DNA of 64,000 nucleotides, from NCBI RefSeq assembly GCF_007904085.1, contig NZ_CP042326.1, positions 1,054,001 through 1,118,000 on the forward strand, given 5' to 3'. Position 1 is the first letter of the stretch; each line of letters starts with the position of its first letter. The notes under the pieces were generated by a model. That model was given only the letters and a program-made list of their open reading frames with translations, had not been told where the DNA came from and searched no databases. Below, piece after piece: positions 8,542 to 16,258 of the stretch. The translations under genes and the position numbers were made by a program. This DNA comes from Euhalothece natronophila Z-M001 (lineage in GTDB: Bacteria > Cyanobacteriota > Cyanobacteriia > Cyanobacteriales > Rubidibacteraceae).

Positions 8542-8880
8542 TTAAAAATGAAAATAAATTGAACAGTTTAAATATTGAGTTTTATTTCCTCCTGAGATTT
8601 TATGCTTACGATTTTCTTGAAGGTAATCTAAGTCTTCAATAGAGCAATCTTGTTTAGATGTTGTGGGCTTTTTCTTACTTGTTGGAGCGTTCATCTTAAT
8701 TAAACGGCTATAGGTGCGGTAAGGAATATAATGAAGGGGATTATAACCTGTGGCTTGCAAAATTAAAACACAAGCCCATGAATACTTACCGAGCGCGATC
8801 GCTTCGATGATTTTCTCGAAGTTTTTTTCACTCATAACACGATCAGCTTTATTTTGGGAGGAATAAGTTTGAGGTTTCAT
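8542..8880 (-). CDS. HetP-like domain fused to a double-glycine leader and 14-residue peptide
   Basis: The protein has 112 residues. Residues 16-64 ([20 protein letters not shown] and [16 protein letters not shown]) match what I know of the HetP family, first described in heterocyst commitment of Anabaena and also present in non-heterocystous cyanobacteria. Residues 80-98 form a leader, SIEDLDYLQ to KISGG, of the same type as in the five neighbouring precursors, most like the one at 7151. After Gly-Gly only [14 protein letters not shown] remains. It lies 38 bp after hlyD and is followed by a strong terminator. Cleavage and export of the 14-mer is inference; ATG at 8835 is an alternative start. 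Confidence 0.75.
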   Translation of the reverse strand: MKPQTYSSQNKADRVMSEKNFEKIIEAIALGKYSWACVLILQATGYNPLHYIPYRTYSRLIKMNAPTSKKKPTTSKQDCSIEDLDYLQENRKHKISGGNKTQYLNCSIYFHF

Positions 8881-8918
8881 AGTTTTTAATAAAGGATAAG
8901 AGAAAACTTGATTTTAAT

Positions 8919-10298
8919 TTAAAGATTTAATCCACCTTCTTGAAGCTGTTTAAGGGGATCAAATATGACATCAATAATGCGACGACGACGAATAATAATT
9001 TCAGCGTTAGCCGTTTGACCGGGTTGAAATTGGATTTTTCTCTGATTATTCGTGATATAGTTTTGCTCTAGGGCAATTTTTACCTCATAAAAGCTACCGA
9101 TATTTTCCTCGGCTCTAGAATTAGGTGCAATGTCTATAACTCTGCCATTAATTACTCCATAATCCTGATAAGGATAAGCATCAAACTTGATGTTGACAGT
9201 CATATCCTCTTCAATAAAGCCAGCTTCTTCAACTGGGAGAATCGCATCTAGAATTAAAGGAGCTTCTTGAGGTGCAATTTCTGCAATGGTTTCCCCCGGT
9301 TGAACAACTTGACCGACATTCTGTAGGTTTACAGATAAAACTGTTCCACTCACAGGTGCAACTAAAACTGTTTCTTGTTGTGTAATTTGAGCAAGCCTTA
9401 GTTCATTTTGGGTTTCTAGAATTTTTCCTTGTAAGTCTTGAATACTGATTTCCAGTTGCTGGATTTTCTCTTCTGTTTCCAATTGAACTGTATCTTTCTG
9501 TTGTTGCTTTTGCATTCGTTCAGTTTTTAACCGTGCTAGGCTAGTTTTACTAGTATCTAAGTCACTTTCAGCACGAAGAGACTTAATTTTACTATCTTGT
9601 AAAAGTTGCTCGGCTTGAAAGATATATTCTTGGGAAATAGCACCGACTTCTTGCAAGGGTTGTAGTCGCTCTATTCGTTGTTCATGACTAGTAATTTCTG
9701 AATTTAATTGTTCTAATAACCGATAATTATTGTTGATTTTTTCTTCTTCTCCAGCGATCGCGATTTCTTGTCCTTGAATCTCACTATTAGCAATTTGCAA
9801 ACGGTTAGTGGCTTCTAAAGTGGTGATCATTAAGAGATTACTTTGTTGTTGCAGTTGAGTTTCATAACTTGCTAGCTTGTCTTCTAATTGATTAATTCGT
9901 TGTTGGTGTTGTTCTGAATCGAGTATGGCAAGAACTTGTTCGGCAGTGACAGTATCTCCTTCTGTGATTAAGAGGTCTGTAATTCTACCATTGGTGCTTG
10001 GTTGAATTTTATAAGTTCTACCCTGCGGCACTAATTTTCCTTGAGCATTCCCAACTTCTTCAATTTGTCCCCACCAAGCCCAACTAGCAACAGCAATGCC
10101 AAAAACCAAGCCACCGAGAATTAAGCGGATTGGGAGAGAAGCAGGAGGCTTTTCTAGTAAAGATTGAACTGAAGGTGACCAAGTAGTTGTATCCTGAGCT
10201 AGTGCAGTTGGCGCTGAAACGCTGATAGCTGAAGTATTAGTTTTGGCTTCTTTTTTAGGAGTTGGAAGCGCTGAATGAGAGGATGTTTTTGATGACAT
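8919..10298 (-). CDS. HlyD-family membrane fusion protein
   Basis: This 459-residue periplasmic adaptor partners the C39 ABC exporter. It has a cytosolic N-terminus rich in Ser/Thr/Lys (1-55), one membrane helix (about 57-79) and a lipoyl half with ITEGDTVTAEQVLAILDSE. Two long coiled-coil arms (about 125-310) follow, then the second lipoyl half VLVAPVSGTVLSV and a beta-barrel region ending in basic IIIRRRRIIDV. An island box lies 58 bp before its start, so it can be transcribed apart from the exporter gene 120 bp upstream. A TolC-like outer membrane partner would be encoded elsewhere. Confidence 0.92.
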   Translation of the reverse strand: MSSKTSSHSALPTPKKEAKTNTSAISVSAPTALAQDTTTWSPSVQSLLEKPPASLPIRLILGGLVFGIAVASWAWWGQIEEVGNAQGKLVPQGRTYKIQPSTNGRITDLLITEGDTVTAEQVLAILDSEQHQQRINQLEDKLASYETQLQQQSNLLMITTLEATNRLQIANSEIQGQEIAIAGEEEKINNNYRLLEQLNSEITSHEQRIERLQPLQEVGAISQEYIFQAEQLLQDSKIKSLRAESDLDTSKTSLARLKTERMQKQQQKDTVQLETEEKIQQLEISIQDLQGKILETQNELRLAQITQQETVLVAPVSGTVLSVNLQNVGQVVQPGETIAEIAPQEAPLILDAILPVEEAGFIEEDMTVNIKFDAYPYQDYGVINGRVIDIAPNSRAEENIGSFYEVKIALEQNYITNNQRKIQFQPGQTANAEIIIRRRRIIDVIFDPLKQLQEGGLNL

Positions 10299-10356
10299 AG
10301 TGACACCCTAAAAATGGAATTAGGTTAATTTTATATGTTTTTTTTCGATATGGCTT

Positions 10357-10368
10357 GCCATCTTGGCT
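10357..10368 (-). promoter_or_regulatory. Island box, AGCCAAGATGGC
   Basis: This copy lies upstream of hlyD. On the minus strand TAAAAT begins 23 bp after it (TATAAA begins 21 bp after), matching the arrangement at the precursor promoters. Confidence 0.55.
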
Positions 10369-10417
10369 TGTTTTTTTTCTTCTTAAAAATTGTAAAAAAA
10401 GAAAAACTCAAGCTAAA

Positions 10418-13400
10418 TTAAAGCTCTAGTTGTCTTTGAGTTAAAGAATAGTAAATTTTTTTGTTCGCAATCAACTCTTGATGAGTGCCTTTTTCCACTA
10501 ATAATCCTTGATCAAGGACTAAAATACAGTTGGCATCACGAACAGTAGAGAGACGATGAGCAATAATAAAAGTGGTTCGATCATGAGAGATTCGCTTGAG
10601 ATTTTCTTGAAATCTTTGTTCAGATTCTGTATCTAAAGAACTTGTGGCTTCGTCTAGAATTAAAACTTTAGGCTTAGTAAGTAAGGCTCGCGCGATCGCG
10701 ATTCTCTGTCTCTGTCCGCCTGATAAATTCGCACCTCGTTCCCCCACTTTTGTCTGATAACCTAAAGGCATTGCTTGGATAAAACTATGGGCTTCAGCTA
10801 ATTTAGCTGCCTCAATAACATCTTCTGAACTAAACTCAGGACGAAACAAAGTAATATTTTCAAAAATCGTACCAGAAAATAAAAAACATTCTTGAGAAAC
10901 TACCCCTAACTGCGATCGTAAAGAAGGGAGAGAAATATGGCTAAGATCATGATCATCAATCCAAATTTGTCCTGAGTTGGGATAATATAATCCTAAAAGT
11001 AGTTTGATTAATGTAGTTTTTCCAGAGCCACTTCTGCCAACAATCGCAATCGTTTCTCCGGGATGAGCTTCAAAAGTAATTCCTTCTAAGGTATTTCTTT
11101 CTGCATCGGCATCATAACGAAAAGTTACTTTTTCAAACCGAATTTCTCCCTTTAATTCTGGTAAAGGCAACCCTCTCTGTTGCGACGTTTCTTCTGGTCG
11201 AGTAGTAAAAATATCATTCAGTCGTTCTACTGCAATTAAGACTTCTTGCCACTCATCCCAAATATTAGCAAGAGTTAAAATAGGGTTAACAACTCTTCCC
11301 ACTAACATATTAAATGCGACCAATTGCCCAATACTTAATTGACCTTGAATGACTAAGTTTGCCCCGTACCATAATAAGCCAGTAGTACCCACAATATTAA
11401 TGAAACGACTGGCTACCTCTAAATTAACCGCTAATTTCTGTCGTTTAAATCTAACATTGAGAAACTCGGTTAAATAGTCTTCCCATCGCCATCTTAAATC
11501 TTGTTCCGAAGCAGTCATTTTTAAGGTTTCAACGCCAGTCATCATTTCCACTAAAGCCGAGTTTTGTTCTGCTGAGTGATTAAAAACTTGGCGAGAAACT
11601 TTACGTAGCCAAGGAGTCGCAACTATGGTTAAGAGAATAATTGGCGGGATAATTGCAATGACTAAAAGAGTTAAGCGCCAATTATAGTACAACATTAACC
11701 CTAAATAGACGACACTCATCAAAATATCAAGCCAAGCAACCATACCGTTTTTGATTAAAAAGGCTTCAATTTTTTGATTCTCATGAACACGAGTAATAAT
11801 ATCTCCTACATGACGGGATTCAAAAAAATTCAGAGGTAACTTAAGCGTATGGCGGATAAATCCCGTTACCATTGTTAAGTCAAGTAAATTAGATAGATAG
11901 CTTAATAAATAATTACGAGTCCCTGATAAAATAACTTCAGCAATGCCGAAGCACAAGATCCCTAAAGCAAACACATGAAGCATCATCAAGCTACTATTAA
12001 CCACCACTCGATCCAAAATAATTTGGGTAAATAAGGGAGTAACTACACCAAAAATTTGAATTAACAAAGAAGCAATAATAATTTGTAAAGCAGTTCCTTG
12101 GTGGGATAACAGTAACTTAAAAAATTTCCCCAAAGAGGCTTTTTCTTCGGGGAGTTTTTGTAAATGCTCAGTTGGCTCAAGTAATAGAGCATACCCTGTC
12201 CAACGAGCTAAAAATTCTTGTCGAGAGAGAGTATATTTTCCTCTAGCGGGATCAGCAATTAGTACTTTCTGACCTCGGATACGATAGACAACAATATAGT
12301 GATCCCCCTGCCAATGAGCAATCCAAGGACTTTTCTCCGTTGCTGTCTGTAATGCATTTAAACTAGCTCGTACCGGTTTTGCAATATAGCCTAATGTCTC
12401 AGCAATTTTTGCCAAAGTTGATAAAGAAGTCCCAGAACGACCAACATTTCCTAAGCGGCGTACAAAGTTGATGCTCAAGCGTTTTTGCCAATAACGACTA
12501 ATCATTACCAGACAAGCAATGCCACAATCGGAACTACTTTGCTGTTCTACAAAGGGGTAACGACGTAAATGTCCTCGTCGTTTTGGCTGGGGAAATTCGA
12601 CTTCCGTGTTTGGAGAAACTTCTGGAACAGTAAAACTGGTTGGTTGTGCTGAAGGCAATGCCCTGTGATTGTTGTTCAGTGGGACACTTAAAGAGTTATT
12701 ACTGTTTGGACACCAATCAGGACGTAAGGCTAAGTATTGTTTTTTGGGTAAATAATAGATTAATAAAGAAGTTTGGGCTTTGGCGGTTGAGGGAACATCT
12801 TCTGGATATCCCCATGCAGATATGGAACATGGCTCAATTTTTCCGTAACGTAGCCAAAATCGTCCCATTTCAGAAGGAGTGGCTTCTTCTAAGAGAGTTT
12901 CGGGAGGAATTTGTTTTTCTTGGATATACGGTAGTAGCTTTTCCAGACGATGAGTAGGAACGGCACGCAGTTCGGTGAAGGTTTTTAGAAAGATAAGATG
13001 TTGTCTGCTTTGTGTTGCGTCTCGCCAAGGAGTTTGCAATTGTGGTTGTTGTTGAAACCAGGTTTTTTGTTGATTGCTATCAATGCGAGCAACTTTAACG
13101 GTAGATGAGTTTTGACAAGGAAAAACTTGATACGGTAGAGAATGCTCAAACAGTTGGGAATCACCCCCAAAGCATTCTCCTTCTTCTAAAACTTGTATGG
13201 AAACGAAACGTTCTTTCTCCGCGTCGAAGCCCAGCAGTCGCACACGACCTTCACAAACGAAATAAAAATTCGTCGGTTGATTTGGCCAAAATTCGTAAAT
13301 TAGCTCTCCAAAAGAAAAAGAAAGTATTTCAAATGCCTGACAAAACTGATTGAGGGTTTGTTGCTCTTCTTCAGTTACGCGAGAAGACTGCCCAAAAAAG

Positions 13401-13471
13401 TTTTTTTGGCTCATCAGCTGATAAAGCCGATCCTCAGGCAAGGTCGGTATAGATTTTGACTTCGCTTTCAT
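10418..13471 (-). CDS. C39-peptidase ABC exporter with N-terminal cNMP-binding-like domain
   Basis: This 1017-residue processing exporter cuts double-glycine leaders and exports the core peptide. Domains in order: a cyclic-nucleotide-binding-like domain (about 40-140), a linker, a C39 peptidase (about 303-435) with catalytic-type Cys316 in SDCGIAC, His391 in GDHYIVV and Asp407 in IADPARG, a membrane domain (about 455-740) and an ATPase domain (about 775-1017). The ATPase has Walker A GRSGSGKT (812-819), LSGGQ (916-920), LILDEA and H-loop His972, all intact. This layout resembles HetC of Anabaena and PteB-type exporters. Its neighbours are HlyD, a HetP-like protein and GG precursors, which fits an active peptide secretion system. 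Confidence 0.93.
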   Translation of the reverse strand: MKAKSKSIPTLPEDRLYQLMSQKNFFGQSSRVTEEEQQTLNQFCQAFEILSFSFGELIYEFWPNQPTNFYFVCEGRVRLLGFDAEKERFVSIQVLEEGECFGGDSQLFEHSLPYQVFPCQNSSTVKVARIDSNQQKTWFQQQPQLQTPWRDATQSRQHLIFLKTFTELRAVPTHRLEKLLPYIQEKQIPPETLLEEATPSEMGRFWLRYGKIEPCSISAWGYPEDVPSTAKAQTSLLIYYLPKKQYLALRPDWCPNSNNSLSVPLNNNHRALPSAQPTSFTVPEVSPNTEVEFPQPKRRGHLRRYPFVEQQSSSDCGIACLVMISRYWQKRLSINFVRRLGNVGRSGTSLSTLAKIAETLGYIAKPVRASLNALQTATEKSPWIAHWQGDHYIVVYRIRGQKVLIADPARGKYTLSRQEFLARWTGYALLLEPTEHLQKLPEEKASLGKFFKLLLSHQGTALQIIIASLLIQIFGVVTPLFTQIILDRVVVNSSLMMLHVFALGILCFGIAEVILSGTRNYLLSYLSNLLDLTMVTGFIRHTLKLPLNFFESRHVGDIITRVHENQKIEAFLIKNGMVAWLDILMSVVYLGLMLYYNWRLTLLVIAIIPPIILLTIVATPWLRKVSRQVFNHSAEQNSALVEMMTGVETLKMTASEQDLRWRWEDYLTEFLNVRFKRQKLAVNLEVASRFINIVGTTGLLWYGANLVIQGQLSIGQLVAFNMLVGRVVNPILTLANIWDEWQEVLIAVERLNDIFTTRPEETSQQRGLPLPELKGEIRFEKVTFRYDADAERNTLEGITFEAHPGETIAIVGRSGSGKTTLIKLLLGLYYPNSGQIWIDDHDLSHISLPSLRSQLGVVSQECFLFSGTIFENITLFRPEFSSEDVIEAAKLAEAHSFIQAMPLGYQTKVGERGANLSGGQRQRIAIARALLTKPKVLILDEATSSLDTESEQRFQENLKRISHDRTTFIIAHRLSTVRDANCILVLDQGLLVEKGTHQELIANKKIYYSLTQRQLEL

Positions 13472-13660
13472 GTGCTACTTTTAGGGAAAGTTAAGTAGTT
13501 GTACCATTACCTTATACTGAGTTTATTACTTATCAATAGTTTCTCAACAATTATTTACGTATTTTCATTTAAGTATTTTACTACAATAATAAAAAAAAGT
13601 ATTAATACTAAAATATTCGGAAAAGCAGGATCGTGAGTTCTGAGTCATCGATCAATAGAA

Positions 13661-13689
13661 TCGCCTTCCTTCAAGGACAAGGAAGGCGA
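13661..13689 (-). terminator. 11-bp perfect stem after prohibitin-like gene
   Basis: TCGCCTTCCTT (13661-13671) pairs with AAGGAAGGCGA (13679-13689) around a 7-nt loop. It lies 28 bp past the stop of the second prohibitin-like gene. No strong T tract follows. Confidence 0.6.
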
Positions 13690-13716
13690 GAAAGTCAACA
13701 ACGGTTGCGAGAGTTA

Positions 13717-14685
13717 CTACTGAAGATCCCCATAAGTAGGAGGAAGATCAAGAGATGATGAAGACTCGCCACTGTTATTTTCTTCAAAAGGAGACGGCTC
13801 ATCTAAAGGTGCTGCTTCTTCTGGTGAGGGCCGATCGCGATCCACATCTGTTAAATCACCTAAATTAAACAAGAAAGGAACACTACTCTTGTTGTCACCG
13901 CCCATCACTAAAACATTGGGCATTTGAGAGCCACCTTGTCGCCACGCTTCAATGGCTTCTTTTTGCAGTACCAGTGATCCCCCTTGAGCGCGTAAAGTAT
14001 CTGCGAGGAGGCGTTGAGCTTCAGCACGCCCTTTAGCACGATTAATATCTGCTTGAGCCTTCTGTTCGGCTTCTCGGGCAATATAAACGGCTCGTTGGGC
14101 ACTTTGTTCAGCAATTTGTTTATCTTCCACTGCTTGAGCAAAGGCTTTGGTAAAGTTTAGATCAACCACGCTGGTATCTAAAACAATAATGCCATACTTT
14201 TCTAAACGACTATTGAGAGCCACATCAAAATCTCGTTTTAACTCATCCCGTCTAGTAATGGCTTCTTCTGCGGTTTTTCTGGCAGCGGCAACTTTAAATG
14301 ATTCTTGAGTTTGCGGAGAAATCACTTTCGCCACAACATTACTTAAAGTTCCTTGCTTACGGCGAATATCCACCACTTGCACAGGATCAAGACGGAAGTT
14401 AATCGCAAAACTCGCATTTAAGTCTTGTAAGTCTTTCGTCGCACTTTGGGCGGGAACTTCATATTTCTGTACTGTGACATCATACACATCCACCTTAGAA
14501 ATAATCGGAGGCTTAAAATGGATGCCTTCTAGTAAAGCCCCTTCTTGGGCTTGTCCTAAAATGCTTAAAACTCCTGCTTCTCCGGGGTTAATCACAGTAT
14601 AAGAATTAAAACCAATGATTAACAGTAAGGCAGCGAGAATGCCACCTATAATCGCCCTTAAACTTTGAGTATTCGGTTGAGTCAA
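13717..14685 (-). CDS. Prohibitin/SPFH-family membrane protein (copy 2)
   Basis: The protein has 322 residues. One N-terminal membrane helix (about 10-30) is followed by VINPGEAGVLSILG and an SPFH/PHB domain. A charged coiled coil (AEQKAQADINRAKGRAEAQR) follows, then a Pro/Ser/Glu-rich tail. Prohibitins form large membrane-anchored rings, but their role in cyanobacteria is unclear. It lies 61 bp downstream of a close paralogue; the two align without gaps over most of their length and differ mainly at the two ends. This is a tandem duplication, probably cotranscribed. Confidence 0.88.
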   Translation of the reverse strand: MTQPNTQSLRAIIGGILAALLLIIGFNSYTVINPGEAGVLSILGQAQEGALLEGIHFKPPIISKVDVYDVTVQKYEVPAQSATKDLQDLNASFAINFRLDPVQVVDIRRKQGTLSNVVAKVISPQTQESFKVAAARKTAEEAITRRDELKRDFDVALNSRLEKYGIIVLDTSVVDLNFTKAFAQAVEDKQIAEQSAQRAVYIAREAEQKAQADINRAKGRAEAQRLLADTLRAQGGSLVLQKEAIEAWRQGGSQMPNVLVMGGDNKSSVPFLFNLGDLTDVDRDRPSPEEAAPLDEPSPFEENNSGESSSSLDLPPTYGDLQ

Positions 14686-14746
14686 AAATTTTGCTCCTAA
14701 ATTGATTGTGTATTATTATTACTGCTTTGGGAAAACAGCACTGGCT

Positions 14747-15742
14747 CTATAAATCCCCATAACCAGGAGGCAGATCTAAAGAGGAGTCTTGATTATCACT
14801 TTCTTTTTCAAAGGGAGAAGGTTCATCTAAGGGAGAAGCCTCTTCTGGCGATGGACGATCTAGATCAACATCAGCTAAATCCCCAAGATTAAATAGAAAG
14901 GGAACACTACTTTTATTATCCCCACCCAAAATTAACACATTTGGCATTTGAGAACCGCCTTGTCGCCATGCCTCAATGGCTTCTTTTTGCAGTACCAGTG
15001 ATCCTCCTTGAGCGCGTAAGGTTTCTGCGAGGAGGCGTTGGGCTTCTGCTTTCCCTTTAGCACGATTAATATCAGCTTGTGCTTCTTGCTCAGCTTCTCG
15101 GGCAATATACACGGCTCTTTGGGCTCGTTGTTCAGCGATTTGTTTATCTTCCACCGCTTGAGCAAATTCTTTGGTGAAGTTTAGATCAATGACACTGGTA
15201 TCTAAGACAATAATCCCATATTTATCTAGCCGATTATTGAGAGCGATATCAAAATCCTCTTTTAATTCATCCCGTTTGGTGATGGCTTCTTCGGCGGTTT
15301 TCCTTGCTGCTGCCACCTTAAAGGATTCTTGGGTTTGCGGGGCAATCACTTTAGAAACAACATTTTTTAGTGTCCCTTGTTTACGGCGAATATCTACCAC
15401 TTGCACAGGATCAAGGCGAAAGTTAATGGCAAAACTCGCTTTTAAGTCTTGTAAGTCTTTGGTGGCGCTTTGCGCTGGAACTTCAAATTTTTGAACGGTA
15501 ACATCATAGACATCCACTTTAGAAATAAAGGGAATTTTATAATGTATGCCTTCTAATAACGCCTCTTCTTGGGCTTTCCCGAGAATACTTAAAACCCCTG
15601 CTTGCCCGGGGTTAATGACAACATAGGAATTTAATCCTACCAGTAGTAAAAGCGCGGCAACAATGCCACCAATAATGGCGGTTAGACTTTGGTTAGTCTG
15701 TTTATTCAATTCCTTTTTCCTCGTAACTTTAGAGTTAGGCAA
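14747..15742 (-). CDS. Prohibitin/SPFH-family membrane protein (copy 1)
   Basis: The protein has 331 residues. A basic N-terminus (VTRKKELNKQ), a membrane helix (about 22-40), VINPGQAGVLSILG, the SPFH domain, a coiled coil and an acidic tail ending LPPGYGDL are visible. It is paralogous to the downstream gene, with an extra basic N-terminal segment. It could hetero-oligomerise with its twin, as mitochondrial PHB1 and PHB2 do; that is inference. It sits 46 bp downstream of a phasin-like gene. Confidence 0.88.
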   Translation of the reverse strand: MPNSKVTRKKELNKQTNQSLTAIIGGIVAALLLLVGLNSYVVINPGQAGVLSILGKAQEEALLEGIHYKIPFISKVDVYDVTVQKFEVPAQSATKDLQDLKASFAINFRLDPVQVVDIRRKQGTLKNVVSKVIAPQTQESFKVAAARKTAEEAITKRDELKEDFDIALNNRLDKYGIIVLDTSVIDLNFTKEFAQAVEDKQIAEQRAQRAVYIAREAEQEAQADINRAKGKAEAQRLLAETLRAQGGSLVLQKEAIEAWRQGGSQMPNVLILGGDNKSSVPFLFNLGDLADVDLDRPSPEEASPLDEPSPFEKESDNQDSSLDLPPGYGDL

Positions 15743-15788
15743 TAGCGATTAATTTTGCCTACGATTCATTGTTTATTATTGCATGAGA

Positions 15789-16184
15789 CTATTTTTTATG
15801 GAGGCGTTTTAATTCTTCTCTAAGGGCTTCTACTTGATTACGAAGAGTGTCGATATCTTCATCTGTTTTCTCCTCTGTTGCTGAGTCACTAGTATTAGGT
15901 TCATCTTCTTCAATAATTTCAATGCGTCTTGGTTCGCCTTGACTAGAGGTAGTCTCTTGATTAGTGGCGGTTTGTCCGCTTTTAGCTTCTGACATCAGTT
16001 GCTCGACAAATTGACGGGCTTCTTCTGAGTTCATTTCGCCCCGTTTGACCAATTCATCGGCGAGTTTTTGACTTTGGGTGCGGAGTTCTTTGAGTTTTTC
16101 GCTAGCTTGTTCTTGAGCATAATCTGCTAATCCTACACCAAAGTAAAAGGCTTTTTGTAAGATGTCTCCAAATTGGTTTGCCAT
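15789..16184 (-). CDS. Phasin-like coiled-coil protein
   Basis: The protein has 131 residues. The N-terminal 70 (FGDILQKAFYFGVGLADYAQ, then a Lys/Glu/Gln helix with LADELVKRGEMNSEEARQFV) look like the PhaF/PhaI phasin family. The C-terminal part is acidic and ends in a short coiled coil (LRNQVEALREELKRLHKK). Such proteins can coat polyhydroxyalkanoate granules, but many cyanobacterial members have no proven link to them. It is first of three minus-strand genes with the two prohibitin-like proteins. Confidence 0.7.
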   Translation of the reverse strand: MANQFGDILQKAFYFGVGLADYAQEQASEKLKELRTQSQKLADELVKRGEMNSEEARQFVEQLMSEAKSGQTATNQETTSSQGEPRRIEIIEEDEPNTSDSATEEKTDEDIDTLRNQVEALREELKRLHKK

Positions 16185-16258
16185 AATGCTGATCTATCCT
16201 TAAACGCTCGGCTTATTTTTAGCTTAACTTGCCCAGCTAGATTTAGGGGGAGAATTTA

